A DNA stretch of 64,000 bases from Alentia gelatinosa (taxonomy: Eukaryota; Annelida; Polychaeta; Phyllodocida; Polynoidae), in the NCBI GenBank assembly GCA_950022655.1, contig OX465584.1:65286722-65350721 (forward strand), written 5' to 3'. The notes under the pieces are model-generated. The model ran no database searches. It was not told the origin of the DNA and saw nothing but the letters and a program-made list of their open reading frames with translations. Shown piece after piece: positions 1 through 9,480 of the stretch. Both the position numbers and the translations under genes were made by a program. How positions within the stretch are numbered: the stretch's first letter is position 1; every line of letters begins with the position of its first letter.

Positions 1-285
1 TCAGCAGAGAAAAACAAGATAAAAAGAAGAGATATTGAATATAAGTGGATGCAGCTACTGGAAACAATGCAGCCTAAGGGCATGAACATTAAATTATCCC
101 CAAAACAAACTGTGGTATTCTCTATCCCTTATAGTGCTACTGCCATCAAAATCAGTTCATTGGTTAGACAAAAATACCAAACATTGCAAGACACATTTCC
201 AAAACATTTCCGCGATGACTTGGTTGTTGCATACAAAAGGAATAAAAATCTCAAGGATATTTTGGTATCTAGTCAGCTAAAATAA
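1..285 (+). pseudogene. Penelope-like/GIY-YIG retroelement ORF fragment
   Basis: The frame is open from the first base of the window to a TAA at 283-285, so the 5' part lies outside. Visible motifs are W-M-x-x-L-x-T-x-x-P-x-G-M-N near codons 16-28, then a hydrophobic stretch around VVFSIPYSATA, and finally AYKRNKNLKDILVSSQL. The last motif is the block that follows the reverse-transcriptase domain in Penelope-like and related GIY-YIG retroelements; the W..L.T..P.G.N motif is normally the extreme C-terminus, after the endonuclease. No RT catalytic box and no GIY-YIG motif is present in the visible part. Read as a retroelement relic rather than a host gene. It could instead be the end of a related element family with a different domain order. 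Confidence 0.6.
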
Positions 286-945
286 AGTAACAATGGGTAA
301 CTAAAGCAAATAAATTATACTAAATCAAATAAATTCAATTAAATTTAGCTGAAAATTCTCACCCTAAAATAAAAATAAAGTAAATTGAATCAAATATACA
401 GATTAAAATTTAAAATTCCTCCATATAAATTTCCAAATGACTCATTCCCATTTGTTTTTATTTTTACCTACTTATTCAAATTATGTTTTTATTTCCCCTT
501 TTTTGATTCTATTTATTATTATTATTTCTTAATTTTTATATATATATATATATATTTTTTAACCAATTTTATTATAAAAAAAGTTTGGTTTTTAATTCTA
601 CTTAGTTAAAATTTCAATATATATAATACATTTTTATCTATTTATTATTATCATTTTACTTATTTGATTTTTATCATCATTTATTCTCTATTTCTTTTTT
701 ACACATCATATTCGATGTAATTCTAATTAAGTATTACCTTATAAATTTATTCAACTAATTTATTCATTGCATTCATTGAACAAACTTTCTTTATTCTTAA
801 ATTATTCATTTCACATGTATTTTACATGTATATTCAGTATCAATTTCTCTTGATTTATATCTTAATATTTCAAATTTCTACTCAACATTCTTGAAATAAG
901 AAATAAACTGTTGCCAGTACACCAAGGTAGTACACCATTGTATAC
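286..945. other. AT-rich non-coding stretch
   Basis: Strongly AT-rich sequence with a short (TA)n run near 537-557 and many T-rich tracts. Small open frames here are low-complexity (Phe/Ile/Tyr-rich) and have no coding character. No gene or recognisable element seen. Confidence 0.6.
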
Positions 946-954
946 CTAAATACA

Positions 955-1140
955 AATCACACACACCACACACCACTCACCACACACCATCACCACCACC
1001 ACACACCCCCACCACTCACCACACACCACACACACACACACCACACACCACACACCACACACCACACACCACTCACCACACACCACACACCACACACACA
1101 CACACCACCACCACTCACCACACACCACTCACCATTCACC
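955..1140. repeat. CA/CACCA-rich minisatellite
   Basis: About 185 bp made almost only of CACCACACACC-type units on the + strand. A second patch of the same character lies at 1890-2000. The apparent Cys/Val/Trp-rich minus-strand protein is a repeat artefact. Confidence 0.9.
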
Positions 1141-1144
1141 ATCA

Positions 1145-1296
1145 TATACGGAAACTGGTGTACTGTCTTCGTACGTCAAAAATACGCGGTGAAATTTTGA
1201 TTACATACATTCCGATACCGTAGGCAGAGGGATGTATGTGATCAATCATTTCATCAAGTATTTTGATGTACGAAGACGGTCAGCCTGTTTCCGTAT
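1145..1296. repeat. Foldback MITE (family A), copy 1
   Basis: The ends ATACGGAAAC and GTTTCCGTAT are inverted; the arms continue inward through GTACG...TCAAAAATAC and GTATTTTGATGTAC. The centre has a second palindrome (ACATACATTCC / GGATGTATGT). The same end type (AAACAGGCTGACTGTCTCCGT) occurs in the element at about 61.33-61.49 kb. Confidence 0.75.
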
Positions 1297-1309
1297 TATT
1301 ATATACCTA

Positions 1310-1425
1310 AAAAAGGCACGTGATCACTACCCCGTACGGCACAGTGTGACATAAGGGTATAAATACGCCATGGGTAGGAGCGGGTAGTATATCTAGCTCA
1401 TACAGCCACAGGTATATAATAATAG
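1310..1425. repeat. Dispersed repeat accompanying family A foldbacks
   Basis: The block around TATAAATACGCCATGGGTAGG...CCACAGGTATATAATAATA recurs in reverse orientation at about 61.15-61.24 kb, again directly beside a foldback element. The two blocks therefore seem to travel together. Confidence 0.65.
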
Positions 1426-1575
1426 AGGGAAACTATGTTCCGGTGAAAGGAAGTCAAAGTTACGAGGTAAGGCTTGGAAAAATTACTGCCCAAGGCCTTG
1501 GCCGCGGGCAGTAATTTTTCCGAGCCTTACCGAGTAACTTTCACTTTTTCTTACCAGTACTTGGTTTCCCTATTC
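1423..1575. repeat. Foldback element with GC-rich loop
   Basis: Arms of about 65 bp: GGGAAAC...GGTAAGGCTTGGAAAAATTACTGCCC against GGGCAGTAATTTTTCCGAGCC...GTTTCCC. The loop is AAGGCCTTGGCCGC. Transcribed, it would form a very stable hairpin. Confidence 0.8.
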
Positions 1576-2265
1576 CTAAATACCTTCAAATTGCATTAGA
1601 AATAGAGATTTCCCTACCTGCGATAGTCCAAGAAGCAATGATCACCCTTATCGAGTAACAGCAACCGCTATGTTTTCGTCCCGGCCGTTTCCCGGCCGTG
1701 TCCCGGCCGATTCATAGCAACTATGCTTGTTGCTATGTGTGTTGCTATGCGACAGCGTCGCGGCGACGTCATAGTGTTAAAATTTTTCAGCCTGGGACAA
1801 AAACGTCAGTCTCGATACATAACATATAATTACTGTACCCCTAGCAGCGGTATGTCACTATAGATAGTTCAGAAATGGGTATATAGGAATACACCATACA
1901 CCACACACACCCACCACCACTCACCATCACACGCCACACACCCCCCACACCCCCCCCCCCCCACACCCCCCACACACCCCCACACACACCACCCACCACC
2001 CATACGCTGCTATCGCCCGCTCCCAGTTTCCTGACCGCCGCGTAGGGATACACGATGGATGGCCGACTCACCGCCTCGCGCACTAATTTCCGGCGTCTCT
2101 GTGCTGTCTGACGGACTACTTTTGTGTGGCGGAGGAGAGGCGGTCAGGCGGTCAGGTGATAGTTCTCTGTATTAATCCGCAGGGTAGTGATCTGGTGTCG
2201 GGACAAATTGGTGAATTCATCACAGGCATACACTGAGGCTGGGTTTTCTTAGCTGTTCTATGATG

Positions 2266-2624
2266 GTAAGTCCAATGCACATCTACCAATTCGGGGTTGA
2301 ACGATTAGTTCCCAAATCGCAGAGTTGTCGGTGAACTTGTCACAGGCAAATTACTTAACCCGTTGGCCACTCAAATTGGGTGTATTTCCAACGTGCCATT
2401 GTCACCAACTGGATTTATCAACATGTTTATAAACTTCTTGCAAGCTATTTAGGAACATCAACCGACAACCGGTTCATTAATCATTTGCTGACCCTTGCCT
2501 AGCTGTCCTACATCTACTGACTAGGGCTGACTCCGTTAGGATGCCTCGCCTGAGACAAAGTACCTTTCCTTTGTCACCGATAAAGGTACATCAATGTTTC
2601 GAATCGGTAGATGTGCGTTGGGCT
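2266..2624. mobile_element. Harbinger-like MITE family B, copy 1
   Basis: Starts AAGTCCAATGCACATCTACC and ends with the inverted counterpart GAATCGGTAGATGTGC. Internal blocks (GAACGATTAGTTCCCAAATCG, CTAGCTGTCCTACATCTAC, CCTCGCCTGAGACAAA) match the copies at 5.6, 6.0 and 52.6 kb. No transposase is encoded. Confidence 0.75.
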
Positions 2625-2727
2625 TATCGTGTACTCTGCATGTCTTCTTCACCATCTCCTTCATTCACCCAGGAACAAATAATCTCTCATAATGTCTCCA
2701 ACGTATCCTTTTCCTCATGTTCTCTCT

Positions 2728-2945
2728 AAAGGGCACAATCCACCAGGCCAATTTCTCACCCAATCAATTGTTCCTGGGCCCTTAAGAGGAAGCCCACGTA
2801 TTGCAATTTATTTAATTCTGATAATGATAGTTTAATAAATGACCATTTTCAAAGATTTGAGAAATTCTAGGGAATCCGATAATAATGGGCGATTGTCTGG
2901 CTAAGGAATCGGCTACGGTCGGTCCAGTGAAACGCCCCCTTAAAG
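2728..2945. repeat. Dispersed repeat family N, copy 1
   Basis: About 215 bp (…CAATTGTTCCTGGGCCCTTAAGAGGAAG… to …GGCGATTGTCTGGCTA…) recurs in the same orientation at 25.86-26.07 kb with about 90 percent identity by eye. It has no clear terminal inverted repeats and no coding potential. Confidence 0.75.
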
Positions 2946-2999
2946 CGAATAAAGTAATATTTTAAGTTATTATATATCTAGAACATTTTTATGAACAAA

Positions 3000-3085
3000 T
3001 ACAACTCGATCGACTGCTGCCTAAATTCGGTTTGATGTAAGCTTTATTTGGAAAATATGTACAACGTTTCGGCTTCTTAGTGGCC
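3000..3085 (-). mobile_element. PLE end with hammerhead-like GCCGAAACGTTG motif
   Basis: On the minus strand the sequence reads TTGATAGGCCACTAAGAAGCC followed by GAAACGTTGTAC and then AATAAAGC. The GCCGAAACGTTG block is a known signature of Penelope-like element ends, where hammerhead ribozyme motifs have been described. Here the CTGATGA core is degraded (TTGATAGG), so activity is not expected. Confidence 0.5.
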
Positions 3086-3094
3086 TATCAAATA

Positions 3095-3250
3095 TCTACA
3101 TTTTGGGTGTCTGTCTCTGTCTGTCTCTACGTACCTGTCTCTCTCTGTCTCCCTTTCAGTTTGACTACATCTGTCTATTTCTGTCTTTCTCTTTATTTCT
3201 TCGTCTCCTTGTCTCTCTCTATCGTTCTCTCTGTCTCTGTCTTTATCCTA
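3095..3250. repeat. CTCTGT-rich low-complexity tract
   Basis: Irregular TCTGTCTCT repeats, pyrimidine-only on the + strand. More of the same lies at 3605-3800 and 4190-4715; these frames are open only because the tract lacks purine-rich stops. Confidence 0.85.
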
Positions 3251-3613
3251 CCCCTAATAAAAAACCGCCATAGACTTAACATAGGGATATTTATATGTGG
3301 CAAGCCGTGACATAAAGTGTTTTTTATGCCACTAGAGTAATAACAATCTTGACCAATCAGAGAGCAGGATGTCAGCTACTATGAAAAAAAAGTTCTGTTG
3401 GTCCTTAACTCAATATTCATCTTTTAGTAATACAAAAGCATAGACGGGGTAGGATAAATACGGAACCGAACTCGATTTAGACTTGGTCAGTGTCTATGCC
3501 ACTCTGGTCAGGTCTGCTCCTCACTACACTCGGCTGCGCCTCGTGTAGTAATACGCGACCTTCCCGTCGTAGCATAAACATTGTCAAGTCTAACTCTCGT
3601 TTTGTTTCTACTA
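3244..3613 (+). mobile_element. Double-hairpin MITE, subfamily G1, copy 1
   Basis: Begins TATCCTACCCCTAATAAAAA. Hairpin 1 closes at GGGGTAGGATA (about 3448); hairpin 2 follows at once, with arms around AGACTTGGTCAGTGTCTATGCCAC and its complement near 3565-3600. The loop holds CACTACACTCGGCTGCGCCT. Copies occur at 26.86 and 38.48 kb. No ORF. Confidence 0.8.
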
Positions 3614-3800
3614 ATTCTCTCTCTATCTCTCCCTGTCCCTTGATATATCTGGCTACGCCTGTCTCTTTCTCTCTGTCTCTGTGTGTTTTTCTCTCTCTGT
3701 CTTTATCTCTTCCTCTCTCTGTCTCCCTCTGTCTACCTTTGTCCTTCTCTCTGTCTCTCTATCCCTATTAATCCCCATATATGTCTGTCTATCTCCCTCT
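3605..3800. repeat. CT-rich low-complexity tract
   Basis: TCTCTCTGTCTCT-type sequence continuing from the G1 element. Non-coding. Confidence 0.85.
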
Positions 3801-3950
3801 ATCCTCATCTCTTGGAGGTTAGGTATTGAATACTGGGTGTCGAGTGATATATATTTAGTGGTGGTTTTTGTTCAAGGTGTGTAGTGCAGGGTTATGCCGC
3901 TAGGTGGCATTACTGGGCCAGGCTGAGGCCATAATGTAAATAATTCACCT

Positions 3951-4046
3951 ATTCATAGAGGTATAAGCGGATGGAATGCGCTGTCCTGTGAGACGCAAAT
4001 GGCAGAATCGGTTGCTCAGTTCAAGCGAATGATCAAAGCAAATTAG
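3951..4046 (+). pseudogene. LINE ORF2 C-terminal remnant
   Basis: 32 codons ending in TAG read I-H-R-G-I-S-G-W-N-A-L ... S-V-A-Q-F-K-R-M-I-K-A-N-stop. The pattern RG..(L/I)WN.L.......FK ahead of a stop is the usual C-terminal tail of many non-LTR retrotransposon ORF2 proteins. Similar tails occur at 27.8, 48.7 and 51.6 kb. Confidence 0.55.
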
Positions 4047-4194
4047 GATCTATTTATTTATGCGTAATGACCCTACAAGGCGTATCCCACTATCACGATT
4101 TGAGCCTCCGACACACTACGATAGCCTTACGACAAGCGTTCCGATGAAAAAAATGAAATTTTTATCGGAAGGAACGAGTCTAGCTTTCACGATG

Positions 4195-4715
4195 GTCTTC
4201 CTCTTTCTGTGTCTTTCTCTGTCCTTCTGTCTTTGTCTCTGTCTCTCTCTCTGTCTTTCTGTATCTTTCTCTCTCCTTCTCTCTTTGTCTCTCTCTCTGT
4301 CTTTCTTTCTCTTCCTCTGTCCTTCTCTCTTTGTCTCTCTCTCTGTCTTTCTCTCTCTTTGTCTCTCTCTGTCCTTTTCTCTTTGTCTCTCTCCCTCTGT
4401 CTTTCTCTTTCTGTATCTTTATCTGTCCTTCTGTCTTTGTCTCTGTCTCTGTCTTTCTCTTTCTGTATCTTTATCTGTCCTTCTGTCTTTGTCTCTGTCT
4501 TTCTTTTTCTGTATCTTTCTCTCTCCTTCTCTCTTTGTCTCTCTCTCTGTCTTTCTCTTTCTTTCTCTGTCTTTGTCTCTGTCTCTCTCTCGGTCTTTCT
4601 CTTTCATTCTCTTTCTCCCTCCTTCTCTCTTTGTCTCTCTCTCTGTCTTTCTCTTTCTGTATCTTTCTCTCTCCTTCTCTCTTTGTCTCTCTCTTTGTGT
4701 CTTTCTCTTTCTGTA
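4195..4715. repeat. Polypyrimidine CTCTCTTTGTCT satellite
   Basis: 520 bp of nearly pure C/T with interspersed G (units such as TCTCTCTTTGTCTCTCTCTG). It can translate in all three + frames and in the minus frames as Arg/Glu/Lys-rich peptides; none of these is a gene. Confidence 0.9.
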
Positions 4716-5013
4716 AAGCGGCCAGCACTTGATGGTGCACATATCAACCACAAACAAACTGATTGTGATGCATCAAGGATTTGCACCACTATTCGCTAGG
4801 TCAATACGTTATGTTGCACACAGAAGCAGCGTGCTTACCCTAGACCCTAGTTCCCCCAGGGAATATATGAGCGGCACATTCCCCTAATAAGCCTGATATT
4901 GGAGGTGGAAGTGGAATATTGATTTGCCGGCTCTTGTTTGTTTGTTCTGTTTTGCTGCCAATACACCTCGCACCTTGCAGAACGGCATGCAGTGTGGGGG
5001 AACTGAACGGGTT

Positions 5014-5518
5014 GCGGCCACCCCTCTCATAAGTGTTTTATATAGTACGGGCAGCCTAAGCAATTAAATTGTTTTCTCTCATCCTCATTATATTCATCTA
5101 ATAAGCAACAATTATGTTCATGACAATGATGTTACGAGCTTTATGTATTTCACTGGAAAATCTTCCAACTTTTGAAAGAAGTGAATAAAATTATTTTTTA
5201 AAAATAAAAAAAATCTCACACTCTCTAAGTGGTATTCTGTACAAGATTCTCACTATGCTCTATGGGAGAAGAATTCTTAGCGAACTAGGCTTAGAGCCTT
5301 GGTAATCCACTGGTACACAGTATTCCTGCTAGGTGGCATCATTGAGATTATAGGAATCTTTGGGTTGCATTGATGTACGTCTTTAGTACGGGAGGCAGGT
5401 TAATGGATTCTCAAGGCTCTAAGCCTAGTTCGCTAAGAATTCCTCTCCTATAGAGCAAAGTGAGAGTACAGAATACCACTTAGAGAGTGTGAGATTTTAT
5501 GAGAGGGGTGTTACGGCC
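5014..5518. mobile_element. Foldback MITE family J, full copy
   Basis: Outer ends GCGGCCACCCCTCTCATAAG and TTATGAGAGGGGTGTTACGGCC are inverted. An inner near-perfect inverted repeat of about 85 bp runs from 5213 (AATCTCACACTCTCTAAGTG) to 5494 (CACTTAGAGAGTGTGAGATT). Partial copies lie at 6.89-7.10 kb and 60.60-60.77 kb. Confidence 0.75.
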
Positions 5519-5600
5519 TCACTCAGCCAAACAGTATTTATTTTATTTTATTATTTTCATTTGTTTATTTAGACTGGGAGAGCTCCGCGGTTAGCCCTTA

Positions 5601-5996
5601 AGGCCAATGCACATAGATCTACCGATTCCGGAACATTGATGTACCTTTGTCGGCGACAAACGGACGGTAATTTGGTTAAGGCGAGGTATCCTAACAGAGT
5701 CGGTAGATGTAGGACAGCTAGGCAAGGCTACCCAGCGATTAGTGAACCACCTCCTTCAGACGTCGGTTTGTCGCTGACAAGTTGTTGTTTTTGCCCTCCC
5801 ACAGCAATTAGTGGGAGGGCAAAATTAGTGTGGTTATATATTTCGGTAGGTGAAGACTGCTTCCTTAGGACTAATACCCACCAGCCCCTCTCCTCAAGGG
5901 CCGCCGGTCGAGCATGGGTTACGTAATTTGCCTGCGATTCCTATACGATTTGAGAACTAATCGTTCAACCCTAAATCCGTAGATGGGCATCCAGCT
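5601..5996. mobile_element. Harbinger-like MITE family B, copy 2 (TTA duplication)
   Basis: AGGCCAATGCACATAGATCT at the left and GTAGATGGGCATCCAGCT at the right are inverted ends. TTA sits on both sides (5598-5600 and 5997-5999), the 3-bp duplication typical of PIF/Harbinger insertions. Inside is a 14-bp-arm hairpin (5789-5802 / 5811-5824, TTTTGCCCTCCCAC). No ORF. Confidence 0.8.
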
Positions 5997-6016
5997 TTAG
6001 CCATTATGGGTAACCC

Positions 6017-6155
6017 TTAAGGCCAATGGCTGTCTACCGATTCCGGAACATTGATGCACCTTTGTCGGCGACAAACGGACGGTAATTTGTCTCAGCCAAG
6101 GCATCCTAACGGAGTCGGCTGTAGTCAGTAGATGTAGGACAGCTAGTCGTCAGGG
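6017..6155. mobile_element. Harbinger-like MITE family B, truncated copy 3
   Basis: Begins TTAAGGCCAATGGCTGTCTA and follows copy 2 closely up to GTAGGACAGCTAG, then stops matching. Only the left end is present. Confidence 0.7.
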
Positions 6156-6159
6156 TGCA

Positions 6160-6885
6160 TAATCGTATATCTGTCTGTAAATATAGACCGATTTGCTAAG
6201 GACTAGTACCCACCATCCCCTCCACTCTCCAAGCAGATATCCTGCGCTCGACTTCCTGTGGTCACTTTGTATCTCTGCCCCAACCTGCCTGTTTGGGCTC
6301 AAATCTGGCCCATACGCCAGTTTTTCAATTATCCTAAATTATGAGAGATTTGCAGGGTATTTTGTGTTCTACATGTAAATAGAGATGCACATATTTATAT
6401 GGTAAATAAAATACTCTCATTTCTATCATTATTTATGTCAAACCAGACACAGCCTCTGGGATTACTTTCTACAGTGGAAAGCAACTCATGTGTTACAGGG
6501 CTTTGTTTTGTCAATAATACCATGTGCTCCTCTGAAGGAACAGTCTAACTTAACTGTGAATTCCCATTATAAAATGGTTTAAGTCTGAAAAAGAAACAGG
6601 TGGACTGTCTGTGAAGTTCCTTTAATAATTCCCATATTTCCATACTCATGATATGTGGGTTGTTTGACTTGTATAACTTTTGACAGCTGCCTTGTTTTGA
6701 ATCTGAAATCTTGGCTGGTTCCCCCTGTACTTACTGGATACCCTGAGAACCAGCGTATGACGTCACTGGGTTGGGGCAGAGATTAAGCCAGCGCTAGCGC
6801 CACGAAAGATCTGGGGGGAGAGTGCATCCCCTCTCCTCGATGGCCGCCGGTCGAGCGAGGGGCTACGCAATTTGCCTACGACAAG
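6160..6885. other. Apparently single-copy non-coding stretch
   Basis: Mostly AT-rich, not repeated elsewhere in the window, with no frame that could be supported as an exon. A Cys-containing frame near 6470-6560 was considered, but it lacks a splice donor. Confidence 0.4.
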
Positions 6886-6889
6886 TTGA

Positions 6890-7100
6890 CCACTGGCCTG
6901 CCTACCGTGCTGAAGACGTATATTAATGCAACCAAAGATTCCTATAATCTCAATGATGACACCTAGCGGGAATACTGTGTGCCAGTGGACTCCCAAGGCT
7001 CTAAGCCTAGTTCGTTAATAATTCTTCTCCCATAGAGCGCAGTGAGACCCTTATACAGATTACGACTAAGAGAGTGTGAGACCTCATGAGAGGGGCGCAC
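6890..7100. mobile_element. Foldback MITE family J, partial copy
   Basis: Carries AAGGCTCTAAGCCTAGTTCG and AGAGAGTGTGAGACCTCATG as in the full copy at 5.2-5.5 kb, but only one arm. Confidence 0.7.
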
Positions 7101-7254
7101 CAGATTGATGTTGGTGTGACTATTTAAATAACTGCGGCACTGCAGTTACAATGGAATTACTTTAAAATTGTAAAGATTTAATCACATAACCAACAAACAC
7201 CGGTAAATTAGTTTTTTTAAATGTATTGTACAGTTCTTGTTTGGATACAATTGA

Positions 7255-7315
7255 TTATCACGACACAACGTTTCGGCGTTTAATAAACCTTCATCAGGTG
7301 TAAATATTCAACTTT
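7255..7315 (-). ncRNA. Hammerhead-like motif of a Penelope-type element
   Basis: On the minus strand: CCTGATGAAGG, a short loop, then CGCCGAAACGTTGTGTCGTG. A CTGATGA box followed by CGAAAC and a nearby GTC is the hammerhead core order, and the CCGAAACGTTG context is that of PLE-associated ribozymes. Stem II pairing is weak by eye, so this may be a decayed copy. The surrounding 7.2-7.5 kb is AT-rich and non-coding. Confidence 0.4.
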
Positions 7316-7515
7316 TTAAGTGATAAAGTACATTTCTTCAGCAATTTCTTTATGGTTACCGTGGTAACTTATCAACAATTTGTAGTTTGAATGAAAGTGA
7401 TTCCTGGGGTCCATTACTGAGTGTCTTCCCATGTTTACATTGATTCTTTTAAAAATTGAATTCGTATTAACTGTAATTCTTTCAAATAATTAACTATAAA
7501 CTGGAAAACTTATTA

Positions 7516-7715
7516 NNNNNNNNNNNNNNNNNNNNNNNNNNNNNNNNNNNNNNNNNNNNNNNNNNNNNNNNNNNNNNNNNNNNNNNNNNNNNNNNNNNNN
7601 NNNNNNNNNNNNNNNNNNNNNNNNNNNNNNNNNNNNNNNNNNNNNNNNNNNNNNNNNNNNNNNNNNNNNNNNNNNNNNNNNNNNNNNNNNNNNNNNNNNN
7701 NNNNNNNNNNNNNNN
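7516..7715. other. Assembly gap (200 N)
   Basis: Exactly 200 N. It interrupts the unknown minus-strand gene directly after its third recognised exon. Open frames spanning the N run are artefacts. Confidence 0.99.
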
Positions 7716-7956
7716 ATCATCTAACTCCACAAACTCTAAGGGTTGTGGAACAGGAAAGCCATTTGCGATTGCGAGCTCGCAATATTGTTTATATATTATC
7801 TTAGAGTGCCGTAGCAACTCTAAAAGGCTATCACCTTCTAACGATACCCCTGACCCTTTTATAGCCCTCACGTGATGAGGGTCATCAGGCAGAAACTGTG
7901 TCTTCAGTATATTTACTCTAGGCTTATTGTAAAATACAGATGTTAATACTGTCTTT
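7716..7956 (-). CDS. Unrecognised spliced gene, coding exon 3 (partial, enters gap)
   Basis: The acceptor on the minus strand is a strong pyrimidine tract (CTTTTTTTCCCTCTCTG...AAACAG) with the exon starting at 7956. The first base completes the split Arg codon left by exon 2, and the frame then stays open for 80 codons into the gap. Recognisable stretches include FYNKPRVNILKTQFLPDD, HHVRAIKGSGVSLEGDSLLE and YCELAIANGFPVPQPLEFVE. It looks like a folded domain, in contrast to the Gln/Pro/Ser-rich N-terminus. I do not recognise the family and assign no function. The 3' part of the gene must lie in the gap or to the left; nothing at 7.2-7.5 kb looks coding. Confidence 0.7.
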
Positions 7957-8269
7957 CTGTTTATACAGAGAGGGAAAAAAAGAAAAGGATAGTATTATTA
8001 ACCAATTATTAGATTGTATTCATCATCATCATCATCACCATCATTATCAACATAATATAGAATACTTATTATGTGGTATTACTTGATGTATGGAATTCTT
8101 GAAATAGTATTAACTATATATATATATCATCTATTATATTATCTTTATTATTGATTATTACATATATTAAATAGTAACAGTTTATTATAATTGGCAATGA
8201 TAATCTTTATTTAATTTGCTCTATATTACCAATTGTTAAGGTATACAGTGGAATAATCATTCTCTTCAC

Positions 8270-8533
8270 CTGTATCTTGGAGCACCAGGAGTCCTCGGTA
8301 CTGACCAGTCAGGATCGAGGAAAAGGACTATATTGTCACAGTTAACTATTCCTCCACCTGATGTTGATGTTGATGTTGATGTCTGTGGTGGTTGGGGGGT
8401 CCTCAGCTGTCCAAAAGGTGATGTTGATCCCCCGTACTGTTGCTGTTGAGCATATGTTATAGGACCTCTAGGGTGTGGTATGTGTGGTACAGGCGACCCT
8501 GTTTGTGCAATGTATGGTGTCTGGTGAGCTCTG
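8270..8533 (-). CDS. Unrecognised spliced gene, coding exon 2
   Basis: 264 nt between acceptor TTTTTTCCTACAG and donor ACAG|GTGAAG (minus strand). It enters in phase 2 and leaves in phase 2, matching exon 1 and exon 3 exactly, with no stop. The product is low-complexity: runs of Gln (AQQQQYGG), Pro-rich turns and a Thr-Ser array (STSTSTSTSGGG), then a more ordered end (NCDNIVLFLDPDW). The acceptor is a CAGCAG tandem, so exon 2 could begin at 8533 or 8530, adding or removing one residue. Probably an intrinsically disordered linker before the domain in exon 3. Confidence 0.7.
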
Positions 8534-8713
8534 CTGTAGGAAAAAAGAGGTATACTAATAAATTAGTAAATAAATAATAAATAAATAATAAATAACTAAT
8601 AGATCTATTAATAGTGAGAATATTCATACACATCTGGTAATGATAGCTATATCATCTAACTTATTCGTACTGTGGAAATTATCATTATGTATTGTATAAT
8701 ATGTAATGCTCAC

Positions 8714-8796
8714 CCTTGCCACTGTGTTGGCGTAGGGTGCTGGTTCATATTCGGTAATTGTGGCATCATGTAGGGATGATATGATCGGTTATTCAT
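8714..8796 (-). CDS. Unrecognised spliced gene, coding exon 1 with start ATG
   Basis: 83 nt: 27 codons starting MNNRSYHPYMMPQLPN, then 2 bases, ending at donor CAAGG|GTGAGC. The ATG directly follows an acceptor (TTTTTTAAACCATTACAG), so the exon begins at the start codon itself. Reading upstream across the proposed splice into the 5' exon gives an in-frame TGA 18 bases before the ATG, which fixes this ATG as the first possible start. Together the three exons give about 196 residues before the gap. Confidence 0.65.
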
Positions 8797-8844
8797 CTGT
8801 AATGGTTTAAAAAATATAAATAGTCAAACTTTTTTAAAAATGGG

Positions 8845-9265
8845 TATACCAAAGTTCAGACTGATATTCTATTAGAAATATCTATATTGAATAGTAATAG
8901 ACGAACTGTAGCGAAACGTAAATCCGGTATCAGAATCGAAAAGCTCACCTTTTTTACATGGTATACCGAATTTCAACTGATATTCCTATTAAATATTCTA
9001 TATTAAATAGTAATAGACGAACTGTAGCGAAACGTAAATCCGGTATCAGAATCGGAAAGCCAAACCTTTAGTAGTTCATCCGTTAGTTGTCTCATTGTAT
9101 ATTATTATCAGAGTAATGTATTACTGTAGAGAGATAAAATAAACGTATATCCCTACCATGTTAAACCAGTAAATCCGATGTCAGAACGGAAAGCACACCT
9201 CTTTTACATGGATACAATGGTATACCGAATTTCAGACTGACACTCCTATTAGAAATAATCTAGGT
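8845..9265. repeat. Intronic tandem duplication
   Basis: About 123-bp unit (…AATAGTAATAGACGAACTGTAGCG…AATCCGGTATCAGAATCG…) in two good copies (8845-9062) and a third, diverged part at 9165-9265. It lies inside the first intron (8797-9406) of the minus-strand gene. Confidence 0.8.
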
Positions 9266-9406
9266 TAACTAATTTGCTTAAAAACTGAATACAAATTGAT
9301 ACAGTGTAGTTATACCTATCATAATTAATTAATTAATTAAATAAATAATCAATTAATCAATTAATAATAATAATAATAATTGATTTAACAATCAATGAAT
9401 ACATAC

Positions 9407-9480
9407 CTTCAGTGTTGGGTGTTCTCACGTTGATGATGGTAGATAGAATATGCCAATAACGTGACCTCACGTAATTAACG
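9407..9480 (-). other. Probable 5' untranslated exon of the minus-strand gene
   Basis: A consensus donor (CTGAAG|GTATGT on the minus strand) ends at 9407. Spliced to exon 1 it gives an in-frame stop just upstream of the ATG, so it is untranslated. The 5' limit (TSS) cannot be placed; 9480 is arbitrary. A 68-codon frame with one hydrophobic segment begins farther upstream at 9681 and ends at 9475; it may be an upstream ORF or chance. Confidence 0.45.

Noticed and set aside
4060..4799. Overlapping 218-, 196- and 133-codon frames
   Set aside because: Low-complexity TCTCTGTCT tract; the same explanation as above.
6470..6560. Cys-containing frame that might be an EGF-like exon
   Set aside because: No donor site follows and the frame stops soon; Cys spacing does not fit a known module.
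7490..7871. 125-codon frame across the N gap
   Set aside because: The right part is real exon 3, but continuity through 200 N and the left residues is only assumed.
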